Below are positions 43,781 through 55,472 of a stretch of DNA of 64,000 nt, one piece after another. The translations under genes were made by a program, and so were the position numbers. Position 1 is the first letter of the stretch. Each line of letters opens with the position of its first letter. The notes under the pieces are model-generated. The model was given only the letters and a program-made list of their open reading frames with translations, was not told the origin of the DNA and did no database searches. This stretch comes from Simmondsia chinensis (lineage: Eukaryota; Streptophyta; Magnoliopsida; Caryophyllales; Simmondsiaceae): assembly GCA_018398585.1 (NCBI GenBank), contig JAGTTD010000022.1, forward strand, positions 11,075,501-11,139,500, given 5' to 3'.

Positions 43781-44185
43781 TTATTTAGGCTGAAAGGTTG
43801 CATTGTCTTGGCCAGTGTTTGTGGACATTGAGGTGTTTCTGTAAGGACCAAGAATTATAGTGGGTGAGAGCTTCTTGCTGCGGTATAGCTTGCTGAACAA
43901 CTCACAAATATCCTCCCAATTGCATAGCTTCTTGAAAGGGACCATATTGATCACAACTCCACTCAAAAGAGAAGATACATCTTGCCGAACTTGCCGATCG
44001 GCATGCCGATTGTGCATTTCAACTGCTGGAACCTGATTAGACTTGTTCAATAACACTTCATTTAGCTTGAGAAGTACAAATTCAGGTGGCCTTCCATGAT
44101 ATTCCAAGATTGGCTTTTCCTTCATTCTCACTTTCACGCTTGAATTGCATCTTGTGTGGCTGAAATGAATGACCAAACTGATCAT
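43781..44185 (-). pseudogene. Element Y downstream frame, unrecognised
   Basis: Open for 134 codons just past the stop of the preceding piece and in the same frame. Around 44190-44080 an alternative frame also reads plausibly (FEAQDIAKIHDQFGHSFQP, then FKRESENEGKANLG), which hints at a frameshift. Later residues include GRPPEFVLLKLNEVLLNKSN. No domain recognised. Lies just before the polypurine tract, so it is the 3' end of the element's coding region. Confidence 0.5.
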
Positions 44186-44194
44186 GAATTTTTG

Positions 44195-45235
44195 CTATAT
44201 CTTGAGCTTCAAACACAACATCCTATTGCTCCTGACTTCAATGCACACTTGATATTCTTGGACTGTGACCTGCAGTGACTCAACAACCTGCATTGGTTCA
44301 CCCTCATCCCCACTTGTTGCTACAGTTATCGAACCAAGCTTCTGGACTTGCTCATTTGGATGATCCTGAGGCCTGACAGTTATTTCATCCTCTGGAAATT
44401 GACCTTGAGGTCTGACATCAGCATTCTGATTGATCTCCAGCTGAAAGTGCCTCCTCAAGTGACGCATTCGTTCATCCCTGTTTCGTTCAATCTCCTGCTG
44501 CTTGTGTTGAACGAACATTTCATTCCTCCTTGGATTCAGCTGATCATGTGATATCTCCACCGAACTCTGTGGTTCTAGAGCAAGAACTACCTGTGTGCAT
44601 CTGGCTGGAGTCATTTTATCTTCATCTTGCATCAACACTTGAGTAGACTCACACTTCAACTTTGGCTTTGTCGACTTCTTTTTACCCAAAAAATCCTTCA
44701 ACGCTTTGTTTAGATGGTTCCTTTTCGTCTTACTCTTTGCTTTCTTTAACATTCCTTGGACAAGGAAATTGTATTCCCCTTCCGGATGCATGTCATATTG
44801 TGCCTCAACGTCGTCAAGAGAATCTAATTCTAGCAAAGAGTCTTAATAAGGATCATCTTGCTCAAACTCAGGTTCTTCAAGCTTGTTTTCATCAATTTCG
44901 GCATTATCGTGGTCGAATTCATCTCCAACAGCCACAAGTGCCACTTTCTTTCTATGCTCAACATTGAACTTTGGTTGTCTAACACTATCCGCTAGCTCCG
45001 AAAACTCATTTGCATCAAGAACACTAGCATAATCACAACTGATGTTAGCAACCGGTTGAGCTGAATATTGCAGTTCCTTCATTAGCTGCATACATTCTTG
45101 TTTCCACTCTTGTCTCCATTCATCAAATGCTCGTCTCGATTCTTCATGTTTCTGAATCCATTCCTTTCTCTGTTTTATGAAATTCTCCAACTGCTCTTTC
45201 AACTCAGCCATAACGAGAATGATCAACAACTTCAA
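44195..45235 (-). pseudogene. Element Y protein, unrecognised (coiled-coil, charged), one stop
   Basis: Two pieces in one frame, 45235-44843 (130 codons) and 44836-44195 (213 codons), separated by a single TAA. The likely start is MAELKEQLENF (ninth codon onward). Residues 10-50 are a charged helix (FIKQRKEWIQKHEESRRAFD), followed by acidic stretches (DEFDHDNAEIDENKLEEPEFEQDD) and a basic block (KKAKSKTKRNHLNKALKDFLGKKK). A Gln/Arg-rich helix (QQEIERNRDERMRHLRRHF) comes later. There is no zinc knuckle, protease, RT or integrase motif. A nucleic-acid-binding Gag-like role is possible but unproven. Confidence 0.65.
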
Positions 45236-45690
45236 TCTTGAACCAGCTCAGTTCGCAGAAGACTAGTTCGAAAATCGCAGAAGAATGAACTTGTTTCGCA
45301 ACTCCTCAATAACCAATTGCTTTATGAAGTAGTACTCCTTTGATCGCACAAACAAGCACTTGCTATCAGTTTGACAATCATCACTGATCACGAATCTTAA
45401 TATGCAGAGTCACGAACAAAACCCTAACTTCGAACAATTTCTGACAATGATGTTTTCTTGATTAATTCGGACTGAGAATCTGAAATAGGTTCGATTTCTA
45501 TCTATAGTGATGATTTTAACACACGAAACACAACAATCTTCAAGAAAAATATCGGATTTCAACACCTTTGATGCTGAGTTCGCTTGTCAGAATTTCGCCG
45601 TTGCTGACAAATTTCGCCTGAATTATTCTTCTAAAATTTTTTTTGTAATTTTTTTTTTTGATTACGCACTCGATCGGAAGCCGAATGAGG

Positions 45691-45703
45691 CTCTGATACC
45701 AAT
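45691..45703 (-). other. Element Y primer binding site
   Basis: Minus-strand ATTGGTATCAGAG beside the 5' LTR; initiator-Met tRNA complement. Confidence 0.9.
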
Positions 45704-46391
45704 TGTTATGCTCGGGCTTGAACCACGAACGTAAACTAATATAAAATGCGGAATAGGTTGAGAATTTGAGATGAGAAAGAAGGGAAATTAGATGAGAAAT
45801 AGAGATTTTAGAGTTAAGATGAGATAAGAAGGGAAAGGAGATGAGAAATAGAGAGAGTTAGATGAGAGAGAGAATATTGATCTCAACTTGAGACAAATTT
45901 CAGATATTTTGATTGAATGAATTCTGATTACAGCTGAATGCACCTACTTATAGCAATTAGGACTAACTAATACATTGAATTGAGACTCACCTAAGTAACC
46001 GACTTATGCAAGGAAACATCTAGAAGCACCTAAAAATATCTAACTAACATTTAGACTCACTTATTTGGCGCCAAGCACTAACCTAACAGAACTCAAGCAA
46101 AAGACCAGCTATTAACCGACACCTTTAGCAGCAACAGACTTGGTCTAACAGCTTATTACAAGACACTAGCAGCTTAATTCAATACCAGCACTAAAGACAA
46201 TGCAATGCAACTTATTACACCATTTACTAAGCTAATCAACAACTAATAGCAGCACGCAGCAACACACCAGCTGTAGCAGCAGCACACTAGCAGCACAGCT
46301 TTTTAACAGATTTTAACTGAATTTTAACTTCAACTGAATTTCCCGTCCATAAGCCAATTTAAATTCTAGCCTCGGATTTCAGTTTGTAACA
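45704..46391 (-). repeat. Element Y 5' LTR
   Basis: 688 bp, same length as its partner, with substitutions but no net indel. Confidence 0.93.
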
Positions 46392-46396
46392 TATTC

Positions 46397-47602
46397 CTTT
46401 TTACACTTTTCTGTATTTTCTATCAAGATACTAGGAGACACTACGGCTGGAAAGGTAAATTCATTTGTCCAAATGGTATTTGCCATTTGTCAATTAGCAA
46501 GTATTAACTAGTTGTTAGTACAACTTGCTTATATTGAGTAGTTGCTGACGAGTAATGGTTAGTTTAATGTTGTTGAGTCTCTGAAGCGAGGTCTTCTTAG
46601 CCTTTTTGTTTATAAGCTTTCATGATGGGATAAATATTCTTGCTATTAGACGCTTTTGTGAGTAAACCATGCATAATGCTTCATTTGGTTCAGAGGTAAA
46701 CATTTTTCTTATTCTTCATAAAATATTTTCAATCAAAAATATTTTTTCTCAAAAGTTTTATCTTTCTAGGTAAAGAAAATGATTTTATTTTGTAAACCTA
46801 AATGGGATTTACACTTCATTTGGCAATAGAAAATGGTTGAAGTTGAAGTGAGACATCTGATGAGATATTACCTCGAAAAATGTTTTTTTTTTCTGTCAAG
46901 GAAAATGATTTCCCGTCAACTCAATTTCCTCTTAATGGTAGAGAGAATTTTCCACATTTGTAGTTGTTATGAAATTATGCAAAGGAATAATAGAATTGAG
47001 GCAAGAAATGTTCCCATCAAAAGAAATAGAGCCTAAGTAATCTTAAAATTGTTTGGTGCATGTAGTATTGTATTTTACATAATCATATGTTATGCGGTAT
47101 AGCCATGATCAAGAATATAAAAGAAAATTCATTTTACCATGGATGTGGATCATGCTAGGTGTATATGAAATTGACGCTTCACTTCAATAATGTTTTTTTT
47201 TTTTTTTTTGGGGGGGGGGGGGTGGTTTGGGGAAAATCGTTTTGTTTCCTAATGTACATTATGTGGTTGTTATCGCCTATATCGAGGTCTAATCAATATG
47301 TCAGTGAGAGTGATCTTAACCGGAGTTATGTTGCCATCTTATTCAGGATAAGTTACCCTTGATTGTCACTGGCTTATGTTGCTCTTTCCTTATCCTAGTA
47401 CTTCACTAATTTTGGTGAAGAAATCCGATGAGATTTGTCACATCATATTCTAGGGAAATTTCTGCTGTTGGGGGAGGTGGTCCATTAAGGTTTGCTACAA
47501 GCACTCAAGGCTGGTAATGTAAGCAGGAAAGCAATCAACATTTCTTATTTAGCGCTAGCTTGGTATGGTTCTCTATTTGCAATTTTTTATTTTCCAGAAA
47601 TT
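46397..47602. other. Unassigned DNA; T17G13 tract at 47193-47222
   Basis: No gene. AT-rich phrases around AAAATGATTT recur at 46770-46930. The T17G13 homopolymer pair is the only striking feature. Confidence 0.5.
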
Positions 47603-47777
47603 AAAAACAAGGTTTGGAAATGGTAATTTTTTGGGGGTCCTCGGAAACAGCCTCACTACGGGGTAGCACCATAAACGGGGAAGGCTGCGTACATCCACCC
47701 CCCCCCCCCCCCCCCCGACCCTACTTATGCGGGAGCCCTTGTGACACTTCTTGTTGTAAAAACAAGGTTTGGAAATG
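47603..47777 (+). mobile_element. SINE (Au/TS-like) or RTE-tail insertion with 20-bp target duplication
   Basis: The word AAAAACAAGGTTTGGAAATG occurs at 47603-47622 and again at 47758-47777, perfectly, bracketing a 135-bp body (47623-47757). The body reads GGTCCTCGGAAACAGCCTC, GGCTGCGTACATCC, a C19 run (47698-47716), then GACCCTACTTATGCGGGAG and a TTGTTGT tail. This is the 3' module known from plant Au/TS SINEs and seen here at the end of an RTE LINE. Target-primed insertion is clear from the duplication. Confidence 0.88.
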
Positions 47778-47979
47778 ATTTTTTCTTATTTTTGGTTTTT
47801 TGTTTCAAGTTTTCACTCAACTAAGGAAAAAACTTAAAATAAAAAAACCAGGAAAAATTATTTCTAAAACTTAGCATTTAATTTCTTAAAAATAAAAAAC
47901 TGCAAATAGAAAATCATACAAAACGAGCCCTTAGCTTTTCCTCTTCTTCGAAGATGAATGGATGCGAGATCTAACCCTT

Positions 47980-48110
47980 GGTGTGTTCTTCTATGGTCTG
48001 AACGAGTGTTGGAGTTTTGGGGTTATCTAGCATAGAGCTATCTCATTCCAATGGGGGGTCTCTCCCTGCGTTGGGAGACCTGGGCAATTCTAACCAACTC
48101 TGATACCAGT
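47980..48110 (-). other. LTR-retrotransposon internal end with primer binding site
   Basis: Minus-strand AACTGGTATCAGAG at 48097-48110 is an initiator-Met tRNA priming site directly beside a TG-starting LTR (48111). The sequence further left (to about 47980) is probably leader. No genes of this element are seen, so it is a fragment. Confidence 0.6.
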
Positions 48111-48500
48111 TGTTAAGACCGACACATATTGAACCCTAAATCAAAATAGCAAACAAAATAAAAGAATTGACGGAATAATTTAAACACCTGATTTACTTGG
48201 TTCAACCAAAGGCTGCATCCACGAAGGAGGAGCAACATAATTTCACTATAGGAATGGAGGTACTACGAAAAAGTTCCTCGCTCAACTCTACCTCCCTTTA
48301 TCGTTACCCCTTTGGCTTTTACCCCCTACCAAATCATGGAACATGAGGTTTTATTTATAGGCTTTACAAATCGTAACCCAAGTCACCATCAAAGGCCTCC
48401 ATAACTCCAACCAAAATTTGTTCATTTTGAGAGACCATCGTCTCCAAAGTTAACACCGTGATCATTTGGTAGGCATCTGTTTGTAATCTGCTGCTTGTGA
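48111..48500 (-). repeat. 5' LTR fragment
   Basis: Plus-strand start TGTTAAGACCGACAC. It carries a minus-strand TATA box (GCCTATAAATAAAACC, about 48347-48362). The far end is not defined. Confidence 0.5.
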
Positions 48501-51500
48501 TAGAAACGAAGGTATATAGCAAGCTACTTTATGGTAAATGGCCTATTTTTGATGTTATTTGTACTTGAACATTAAGAATTATAATATGGATCAAGCTACC
48601 CTGTGTAGTGATATGGGTTGTATGGAAGAAGATGAACAAGATGGTCTTTAAGGATAATAGTCTAATTGGCGAATTATTTCTCCGTCCTGTTTATTGTTTT
48701 TGAAAGATGATCCACTATAAGCAAAGGCATACTAAAAATTCAAGGTTGATAACACATCAAGTCTTCATGTTCTCATTATTTTGTTATCACTTTTTGTTTG
48801 CAATTATTTGTTTTCCGGCCTTTTGTGCTTTTTGCCGGCTCTGTACTCAATAAGAAAAAATTACTAGTTGCCCTTATTTTACTTATGCGTTTGAAACATT
48901 TTAGTGCTTGTAAAGCGGAGAACTGTGAACGCTCAGTTGTTAGAGCTCGAGCCACGTAGCGAAGAGGAAGATCAAAGACATGCTTTTAGGTTGCGTGGAG
49001 AAGGACCTTATCCATTAGAAGTTATCCGTGAAGTCGACCCTATCTAGTGCAAAGAAAGGCTTACTTGATATAATGATAGAGCACACTGGCATATTTTGAT
49101 CCATGAAGTCGATTGTACCTAATGGAAATAAAGGCTTAGATATTGTTAGATTTGATAGATGGCGACAATTTTGCGTTTATGTAACTGTTTCTTGGATATG
49201 GCTTGCAGTGTTTCCATATATCGGTATTATGACCCTTTCTTTTTGAGCAAAGGTTAAACACTTACTAATAACGTTAGTTTGATATTTATAATATAATGCT
49301 ACATTGGAAATACAGGAATGTTTTGTGCTCTAACTCTCTAGATCCCACTTTTAATAGGGTCCCTGTGTTTGTCTCATGATTATTTTGTCTATTTTCTCTT
49401 TGTTAGGGCTTTTTGTTCAGTAGTGAAAACAAAGGTGTCACTTTAGAAATAGAAGCTAATTTTCATATTTTATTTCCAGCTTTCCTTTTTATTTTTAGAT
49501 TTTTTTTTTTCTATTGTTAATTGGAAAATATGTTTGGGAGTAGAAAATCATTCACATTTTTATATTGTTTGATTTACTTCACCATTTTTATACGTTATGT
49601 AGGTGTGAGAGAATAATTAAGATTGTAAAAACACTAAAATATTTGCTTTTCGTGATCTAACATTTCTCTAGCATATATACCAATAGCTTTGTTCTTTGAA
49701 CAAATGAAGACAATATCAGCCCCACAACAATATCATACAAAAATGTTTTGCACATAATGCAGCACAGGACAAGAATAACTCAATTAAGACACAAAACTAG
49801 AAAACGAAATCCTTTTCAAGAACGGATTCTTCCAAGGGTACACACGGATGGCAAATGCAAATGATTGACATGCATAGGTAGAGATTTATTTAAAGTACGA
49901 TTAGTTCTTAGAATTATATTGTTATTAAGAATAGCAGAATTATTAGGTATATGAGAGTGCCCTATTTTAGGATTTGAGTTGATCATTGTAACTTTATTTT
50001 GAAAGATTTCAATAAAATTACAGAACTCCTTTTTATGTTAGTTTTCAAATATTTGTAGAATTAATGGGTTTTAGCCTACACCTCTCAATCCAACATTGTT
50101 GAGTACAATCAATGAGTTAGAGGCACCCTGCCCTTCCCATCTTGTATTGTTGAGGTTCGAAGCTGCAAGTTGGATCTTTAGACCGATGTGCATCAATAAA
50201 TCTAATCGCCTCAAAGCGATAACGAGAGAAATTAAAAACCAAAGGACGCTCTAAGACTACACCGATACTAGCACTAGCACAGGAATGAATGAAAGAACAT
50301 CAAAAAAAATATATATAAGGTGCTTAAATAGGACATGATGAAACCAGACAAAGCAAAACAAAACTCCAAACCCACTGAAGATGATGCATACCAACAATCT
50401 TTGGGTCAAACACTGGTAAGAAATGACAATTCTCCAATAACTTAAAAGTGCACTGAATTACTCATACGACAGGTAAAATAATTAGAACATAAAATATTAA
50501 TACACTTCAAATTTTTTAAGCAAATAGGAATTACGTTAGAGGGAATGACCTTCAAAACTAAGTTTTTTTTGGTAAACTATATATTAGTACCTTAAAATAG
50601 TCCAAATGGAGGTGCGAAAGGGTGCAAAAAACTTGTCGCTATTTGTGTGAACTCGCCATCTCCTTGCTACTCGCCTCATCATGTTAATGTCGTAACATTG
50701 ATAATGTAGACAGTTGAATTAGAGACTCATTTCACACCCTCAGGCTATCGTTTGAATTGTTTTATTAAATACATGTTAGACTAAAATATTATTTCGCAAT
50801 AAACTAAAATGTTAATACACTAAACCTCATGATACTAATTTGTAATGTACCTTTTTTCCAATAAGTAGGATACAACCAAAAAAAGCACAAAACACACAAG
50901 GCAGGAACCGAAGGCAAGCAACAGTGTGACTACTGAAACAACTCGCGAACCCCAACAAAAGCCAATCTCGAAACCAAACACACCAACGCTAAGAGACAAG
51001 CATATACAAAGATTAAAGTTGTCAACACTCTGCACACCAAAAAGTCAATGCCTACAACAACAGAAAAAACCTACCAAATCAATTGAACCAACAAATGAAA
51101 AAAGATTGAAGCCTCAAAAACACCAACAGCCAAATTCCTTAACGACAGCACACACCTGATGACAACCTAAGAAAGCCCTACTCCCTTCATCTTATCTTGT
51201 CGATAACTGTTGATTTCCTTGACAACTTACCTTCGCGTACCATGTCCTTAAGGTTTCTAATGATGACTTCATCTTCCTTATGTGGGACAAATCATGACTA
51301 ACTGGATACTTGAGTTAGAAAAAACTTTTAAGTACGTGGACTATATTGTTTAATATTATGAAATTCCATATTCGCATGGTAATGAGACGGCAAAGGGTAA
51401 TGAGAGATGGTGCAATGCTTGGTGGTGCTCCGCCTTCCCATTGGCTGCTTCCATGACTTTGTATTGTTTTGTGCGTATATTTGTTGCTTTAACTCATTTT

Positions 51501-52364
51501 GTTTGCCTTCATGTCATGTGTGTTTTGGGTTCATACTTCGTTGATCTGTAATTTGGATGGCAATTGAATATAAATCAATTGGATATCCATCTAACTTGAC
51601 ACATTCATGATAGATTTGAATGTGAAAATTGGATTTTAAATAAATTTGAATTTAGATATTGACAAATGAGTTTTAAATCAGGTTAGATTCATGTAACATC
51701 AAGTAGACCTTAGAACCCAACCCAAAGCCCAGTTTGGGTCAGCATGAATTAGACCTTAATGTTTGTAAGTTTGTACTAGTCACTCAAAATTTTCTTTTGT
51801 TAACGTTTTAAGTTCTATTAAATTAGTTCCTCATCTTTTTCGTTTAAAAATAGTCCTTTATATTATATTTTATGATAGAGTTAAGTCTCTTATTCAGATA
51901 ACAACTAAACATTACTACATTGGGGGCTAAAAACTTCTAAAAGAAAAAATTGGGAAACTCCAACTCAAAAAGCATGCCCAGGTAGGGAGTCTAAAGTAAA
52001 ATGACCAAGTCTCCCAGTTCTAAATAGATTAAGTAATTTTGCAGCAACTCTATTCTCAGATTCCTCCTCACCCATTGTATTAGGTAAACAAAATACCCCT
52101 TTCAACACCATGAATTCTTCTTTTATAAGTCTCTGCAAATCCTCTTCATCCTACACATTACCTTGGAAGGACGAAATCGCTTCGAAGAGGCTTCCTCGCA
52201 CTTTGCAAACCGTGAAATCCTGTGCAGATAGTACATGTTAATGAACCAATTATTCTGAAAGTTAAAGGCTTGATAATTAGTGGTGCACATTAGTCTAAAA
52301 TTGGAAGGGTTCGGACAAGATTGTTGAATCAGTGAATCTTATCCCATTTTTTAACCCCTCTCTG
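48501..52364. other. Long non-coding, low-repeat stretch
   Basis: No coding frame with family resemblance and no transposon ends. CGTGAAGTCGACC (49028) and CATGAAGTCGATT (49104) with similar flanks (AAAGAAAGGCTTA, AATAAAGGCTTA) form a diverged tandem pair of about 75 bp. Short frames at 50835-51159 are low complexity. Could be introns or intergenic DNA. Confidence 0.4.
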
Positions 52365-52762
52365 CAAGATGAAACGAACAACAAACCCAGTGCCTCAGGG
52401 GCTTCCGCCAATGCAGGGTCTGGGTGGAGGAGATGTACATAGCCTTACCCCTTCAGGGAACTTGAAGGGCGGCTGTGTCCGAGAACCTCCCAACCTGAAG
52501 AGCATAAAAACAATGGAATGGAGAGAACATAAAGAAGCAATAAGCAATAAAGTAACAAGCAGCAAAACACAGAGCACCTTGAAGCAACAATACACTGCAC
52601 GAGAAACATGCAACAAGCAACTAGCACCACATAGCAATAGCAAATATAATCAAACAAGCATACGTATAAGCCTAAGGGCACTAGTGCTAGCTTAGTTGCG
52701 CTCCTCTAATTTAAACCGGTATATCGACTATACCTATGTTAACCCTCCTCTCCAAGATGAAA
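52365..52762 (-). mobile_element. RTE LINE 3' tail, 5'-truncated, with 10-bp target duplication
   Basis: CAAGATGAAA flanks both sides (52365-52374 and 52753-52762). The 378-bp body starts (as the 3' end) with an AACAACAAACCCAG tail. It then matches the 60339-60780 tail block by block: CAGGGTCTGGG..GATGTACATAGCC, GAACCTCCCAACCTGAA, and near the other end ACCTATGTTAACCCTCC. It is a 5'-truncated RTE insertion on the minus strand. Confidence 0.8.
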
Positions 52763-54110
52763 GGGGGACTTAATGCAAGGTCTTGGACATCACCTCCCAA
52801 AGACTGTACTGACCGAGTTAGCTGACACCCTCAGGATCTCGTGCCTATAAAACTTGTTACTGGTATGTTGTATGGTACACTAATTTTTTCCCCCCAATAA
52901 GTGAATAAAATGTCCAACAGATAGGGTGTGGCGCACTGAGGCTAGAAGATACAATCAAAAAGCAAAGGAAAAAAACGGTAACTAGCAATTTGGCCAAAAT
53001 TTTAAACAGTTAATGCAACGAGCAACATCATGATACTCGTTCCATTTTTCTTTAATTCTTTGCATCAATGATTTCTCAGTTTATAACACATGAATTGAAA
53101 GCTCTATTCACTAACAATGAGTTCGGAGACAATGGCAGAGTTTGCATTTTTCTAAGAGTCCAATTTATAAGTAGACATTCATCGATTTTCAGTGACCAAC
53201 TATTTGAGATAGCTTGTGCACACCTTGATCACAAGTTTCACTACATACAATGTAAGTTGGGACCCAAAGATCTCTTAATAGAGGTTGCAAGGAATTATTT
53301 GCACCCAATGACAGGATCCGTACCCCAAACTTAACGCTTCATGAGGCACCACTTCTAGGCGTCATATTACTTGAGCAAACCCCTTGGGTTAGACATTCAT
53401 AGTTAACGGAAGTTTGTTTATCACTTCCTAACTCTCAACCCAATCCCAGAAACAAAAATCTCAAATAAAAAAGCTTGTGGCTACCATCTATGCTCAAACC
53501 TTGGGACCAAATAAAGCTATAATGACGGTCAAATAATGAATATTGAGTTAGCTATTACACAATTAGTTTAGCATCTGAAATGGATATGTATTGTGTTTTT
53601 TTAGTAAAGCAATCATATAAATGTGTGTACATGCTAAAACCTTCGAAGAGATATAACAATTGTATGACTATTCATTAGAATTTTTACAAATAGAAGTCTT
53701 CAAAAGTAACTAATATTCCCCAAAACTCCAATGTTAATGCCACAACTCTTTTATGTAATGTCCCTCATCATGAAATTGACCATGACAACACCACGAACCA
53801 TGAATTGATTCCACGGCTCAAATTTTGGCTCGATACTAGTCTTCTCAAATCAGATTGCACCCAAGATAGGTTGAGATTTAAATCAAGGATTAGGGACCAA
53901 ACGGAAAAGTGACTAGTCCAGTACAATCCTAATCGTATGACCTGGTTTGAGTTTGGCACATATAAAATCCATGGAATAAATCACGGTCCATAGTTGAATC
54001 ACAATCGTGGTCACGATGTTGTAGAACTGGGTGCTGCAAAACATTGTGTAACTAATTGTGGCAACAACGTTGGGAGACCATAAGTTACTTTTATGTTGTA
54101 TGTTAGCAAA
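52763..54110. other. Unassigned
   Basis: Includes an 88-codon frame at 53068-53334 that I cannot relate to any family and that lacks gene context. No repeats noticed. Confidence 0.4.
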
Positions 54111-54535
54111 AAAGTAAACAAATATCCATACATGCCCCATTACCCGCTCCGGTGGGTATAAACTCATAACCATACCCACCACATTATTGGCGGTATCTAA
54201 CGGATCTTTAATACCTGCTCTTATTAATTATTTAATAGTATTTTTTAGAATTCATTATATTTTGCTATAACATTGATAGACAAATTAGATAATTGAATTT
54301 AAGTAAATATTTTTTTTAGTTTTAAAGCTAATTAGATACAAATTATGGTGGTATGAAGTGGGGAAAGATGGGTATGAGGCGGGGCAACGCAGGTATAATG
54401 TTATACCCGTACCTGCCCATAAACGTGTGGGCATGGCAGTACCCAACCTGCACCAGCTACCCGCCTCACTTGTTTGGCATGGGTACCAATGTTAACAGGT
54501 TTTACCCACTCCATTCATCCCAAATCAGCACGTAA
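54110..54535. repeat. Probable MITE-type repeat (GGGTACCC-rich ends)
   Basis: Both ends carry phrases such as CCCATTACCCGC..GGTGGGTATAAAC (54127) and TATACCCGTACCTGCCC.. CATGGGTACCAAT.. GGTTTTACCCACTCC (54400-54513), with an AT-rich core between. Such GGGTA/CCCGC ends are common in plant hAT-like MITEs. Precise ends and target duplication not determined. Confidence 0.4.
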
Positions 54536-54594
54536 ATGATTTATATAGGCATCCTTAGAGCAATCATTAAAAAACTAAATAATCTAGAATACGA

Positions 54595-54731
54595 AAACTT
54601 GCAAAAATATTCAAAATCTCAAAAATATGAAAACTTGCAAAATATTTAAAGTCTTAAAATATGGAAACTTTCTGAAGTATTCAAAAACTCAAAAACATGG
54701 AGCCTTGCTAAAATATTCAAATATAAAACAT
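54595..54731. repeat. Tandem repeat, about 36 bp x 4
   Basis: Units of the type AAAACTTGCAAAAATATTCA followed by AAATCTCAAAAATATG repeat four times with substitutions. Confidence 0.8.
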
Positions 54732-55124
54732 AAGAGTTACAAATATATTTAAATTCCTCGTCCAAAAATCCCCATAAATCACATATTTTATGTTATCCTC
54801 GTACTACATCACTTCAAAACGTAGTAAAAAAAAAAAAAAGTCTCTCCTTTTAAGATACTTTGCCAAAAAAATTCGAACTAACAAACTATTAGTGTTTGTA
54901 AGAACATTCCAACCAAGTTCGCATAGAAGAATCAAAATAACCCTCAACGCCTTTAGACCTATAAACTTTATTCCAAGCAACCAGATTCATTCCTTCTATA
55001 GCACCTTTCACCTAGAAAAACTAGCTATTAATCTTGTCCCACCAGCCATTTGCCTTGGGTTCGGTCCCTGTCCTGCACCATCATACTTTCTTAGGCTTGA
55101 AAAAAAATATTAAAAAAAAAAATT
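54732..55124. other. Unassigned
   Basis: A/T-rich, no feature beyond an A13 run near 54826. Confidence 0.4.
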
Positions 55125-55355
55125 CTAGTCCCACCTACAATCCTTCTTAGGTAATTGAAAGCATTGCATGTCATGGGGTGGAAATGATTCCAAGGATGAC
55201 TGAATTAAAGTAGCTCTTCTGGCCTTACGAAGCAAGGCTTCCTTCCAAGAGGCTAAGCAAGAGCTAATCTTATCAACGATTAGCTCCGCGACCTTACTAG
55301 TAAAACGCCCTTGCCCAAACAAACATCTTAGACATTTTCCTAGTCCTGGCTCCAT
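55125..55355 (-). pseudogene. L1-type LINE RT fragment
   Basis: A 76-codon frame reads LIVDKISSCLASWKEALLRK, ARRATLIQSSLESFPPHDMQ, CFQLPKK, the conserved stretch downstream of the RT catalytic box in plant LINEs. A small stray fragment; no tail or endonuclease adjoins. Confidence 0.8.
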
Positions 55356-55472
55356 CCCTGTATCACGATTATTTACTTATCCAATGTCTCAACTCTCTGG
55401 GAGTTACGACAGAAGATAATCGAGATTTGTCATAGTTTATAAGTTGATCGACTTGAAGCAATATGTTCATAT

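Larger units (their letters stand above)
43030..46391 (-). mobile_element. Element Y: non-autonomous LTR retrotransposon with own ORF
   Basis: 3,362 bp, minus strand. LTRs of 688 bp each (43030-43717 and 45704-46391) have TG...CA ends. Flanks TATTA (43025-43029) and TATTC (46392-46396) are a 5-bp target duplication with one difference. Priming site and polypurine tract are present. About two dozen substitutions separate the LTRs by eye, so insertion is not very recent. The interior encodes no RT or integrase but a protein of unknown type. Confidence 0.93.

Noticed and set aside
53068..53334. 88-codon gene
   Set aside because: No recognisable motif and no neighbouring exon or promoter signal.
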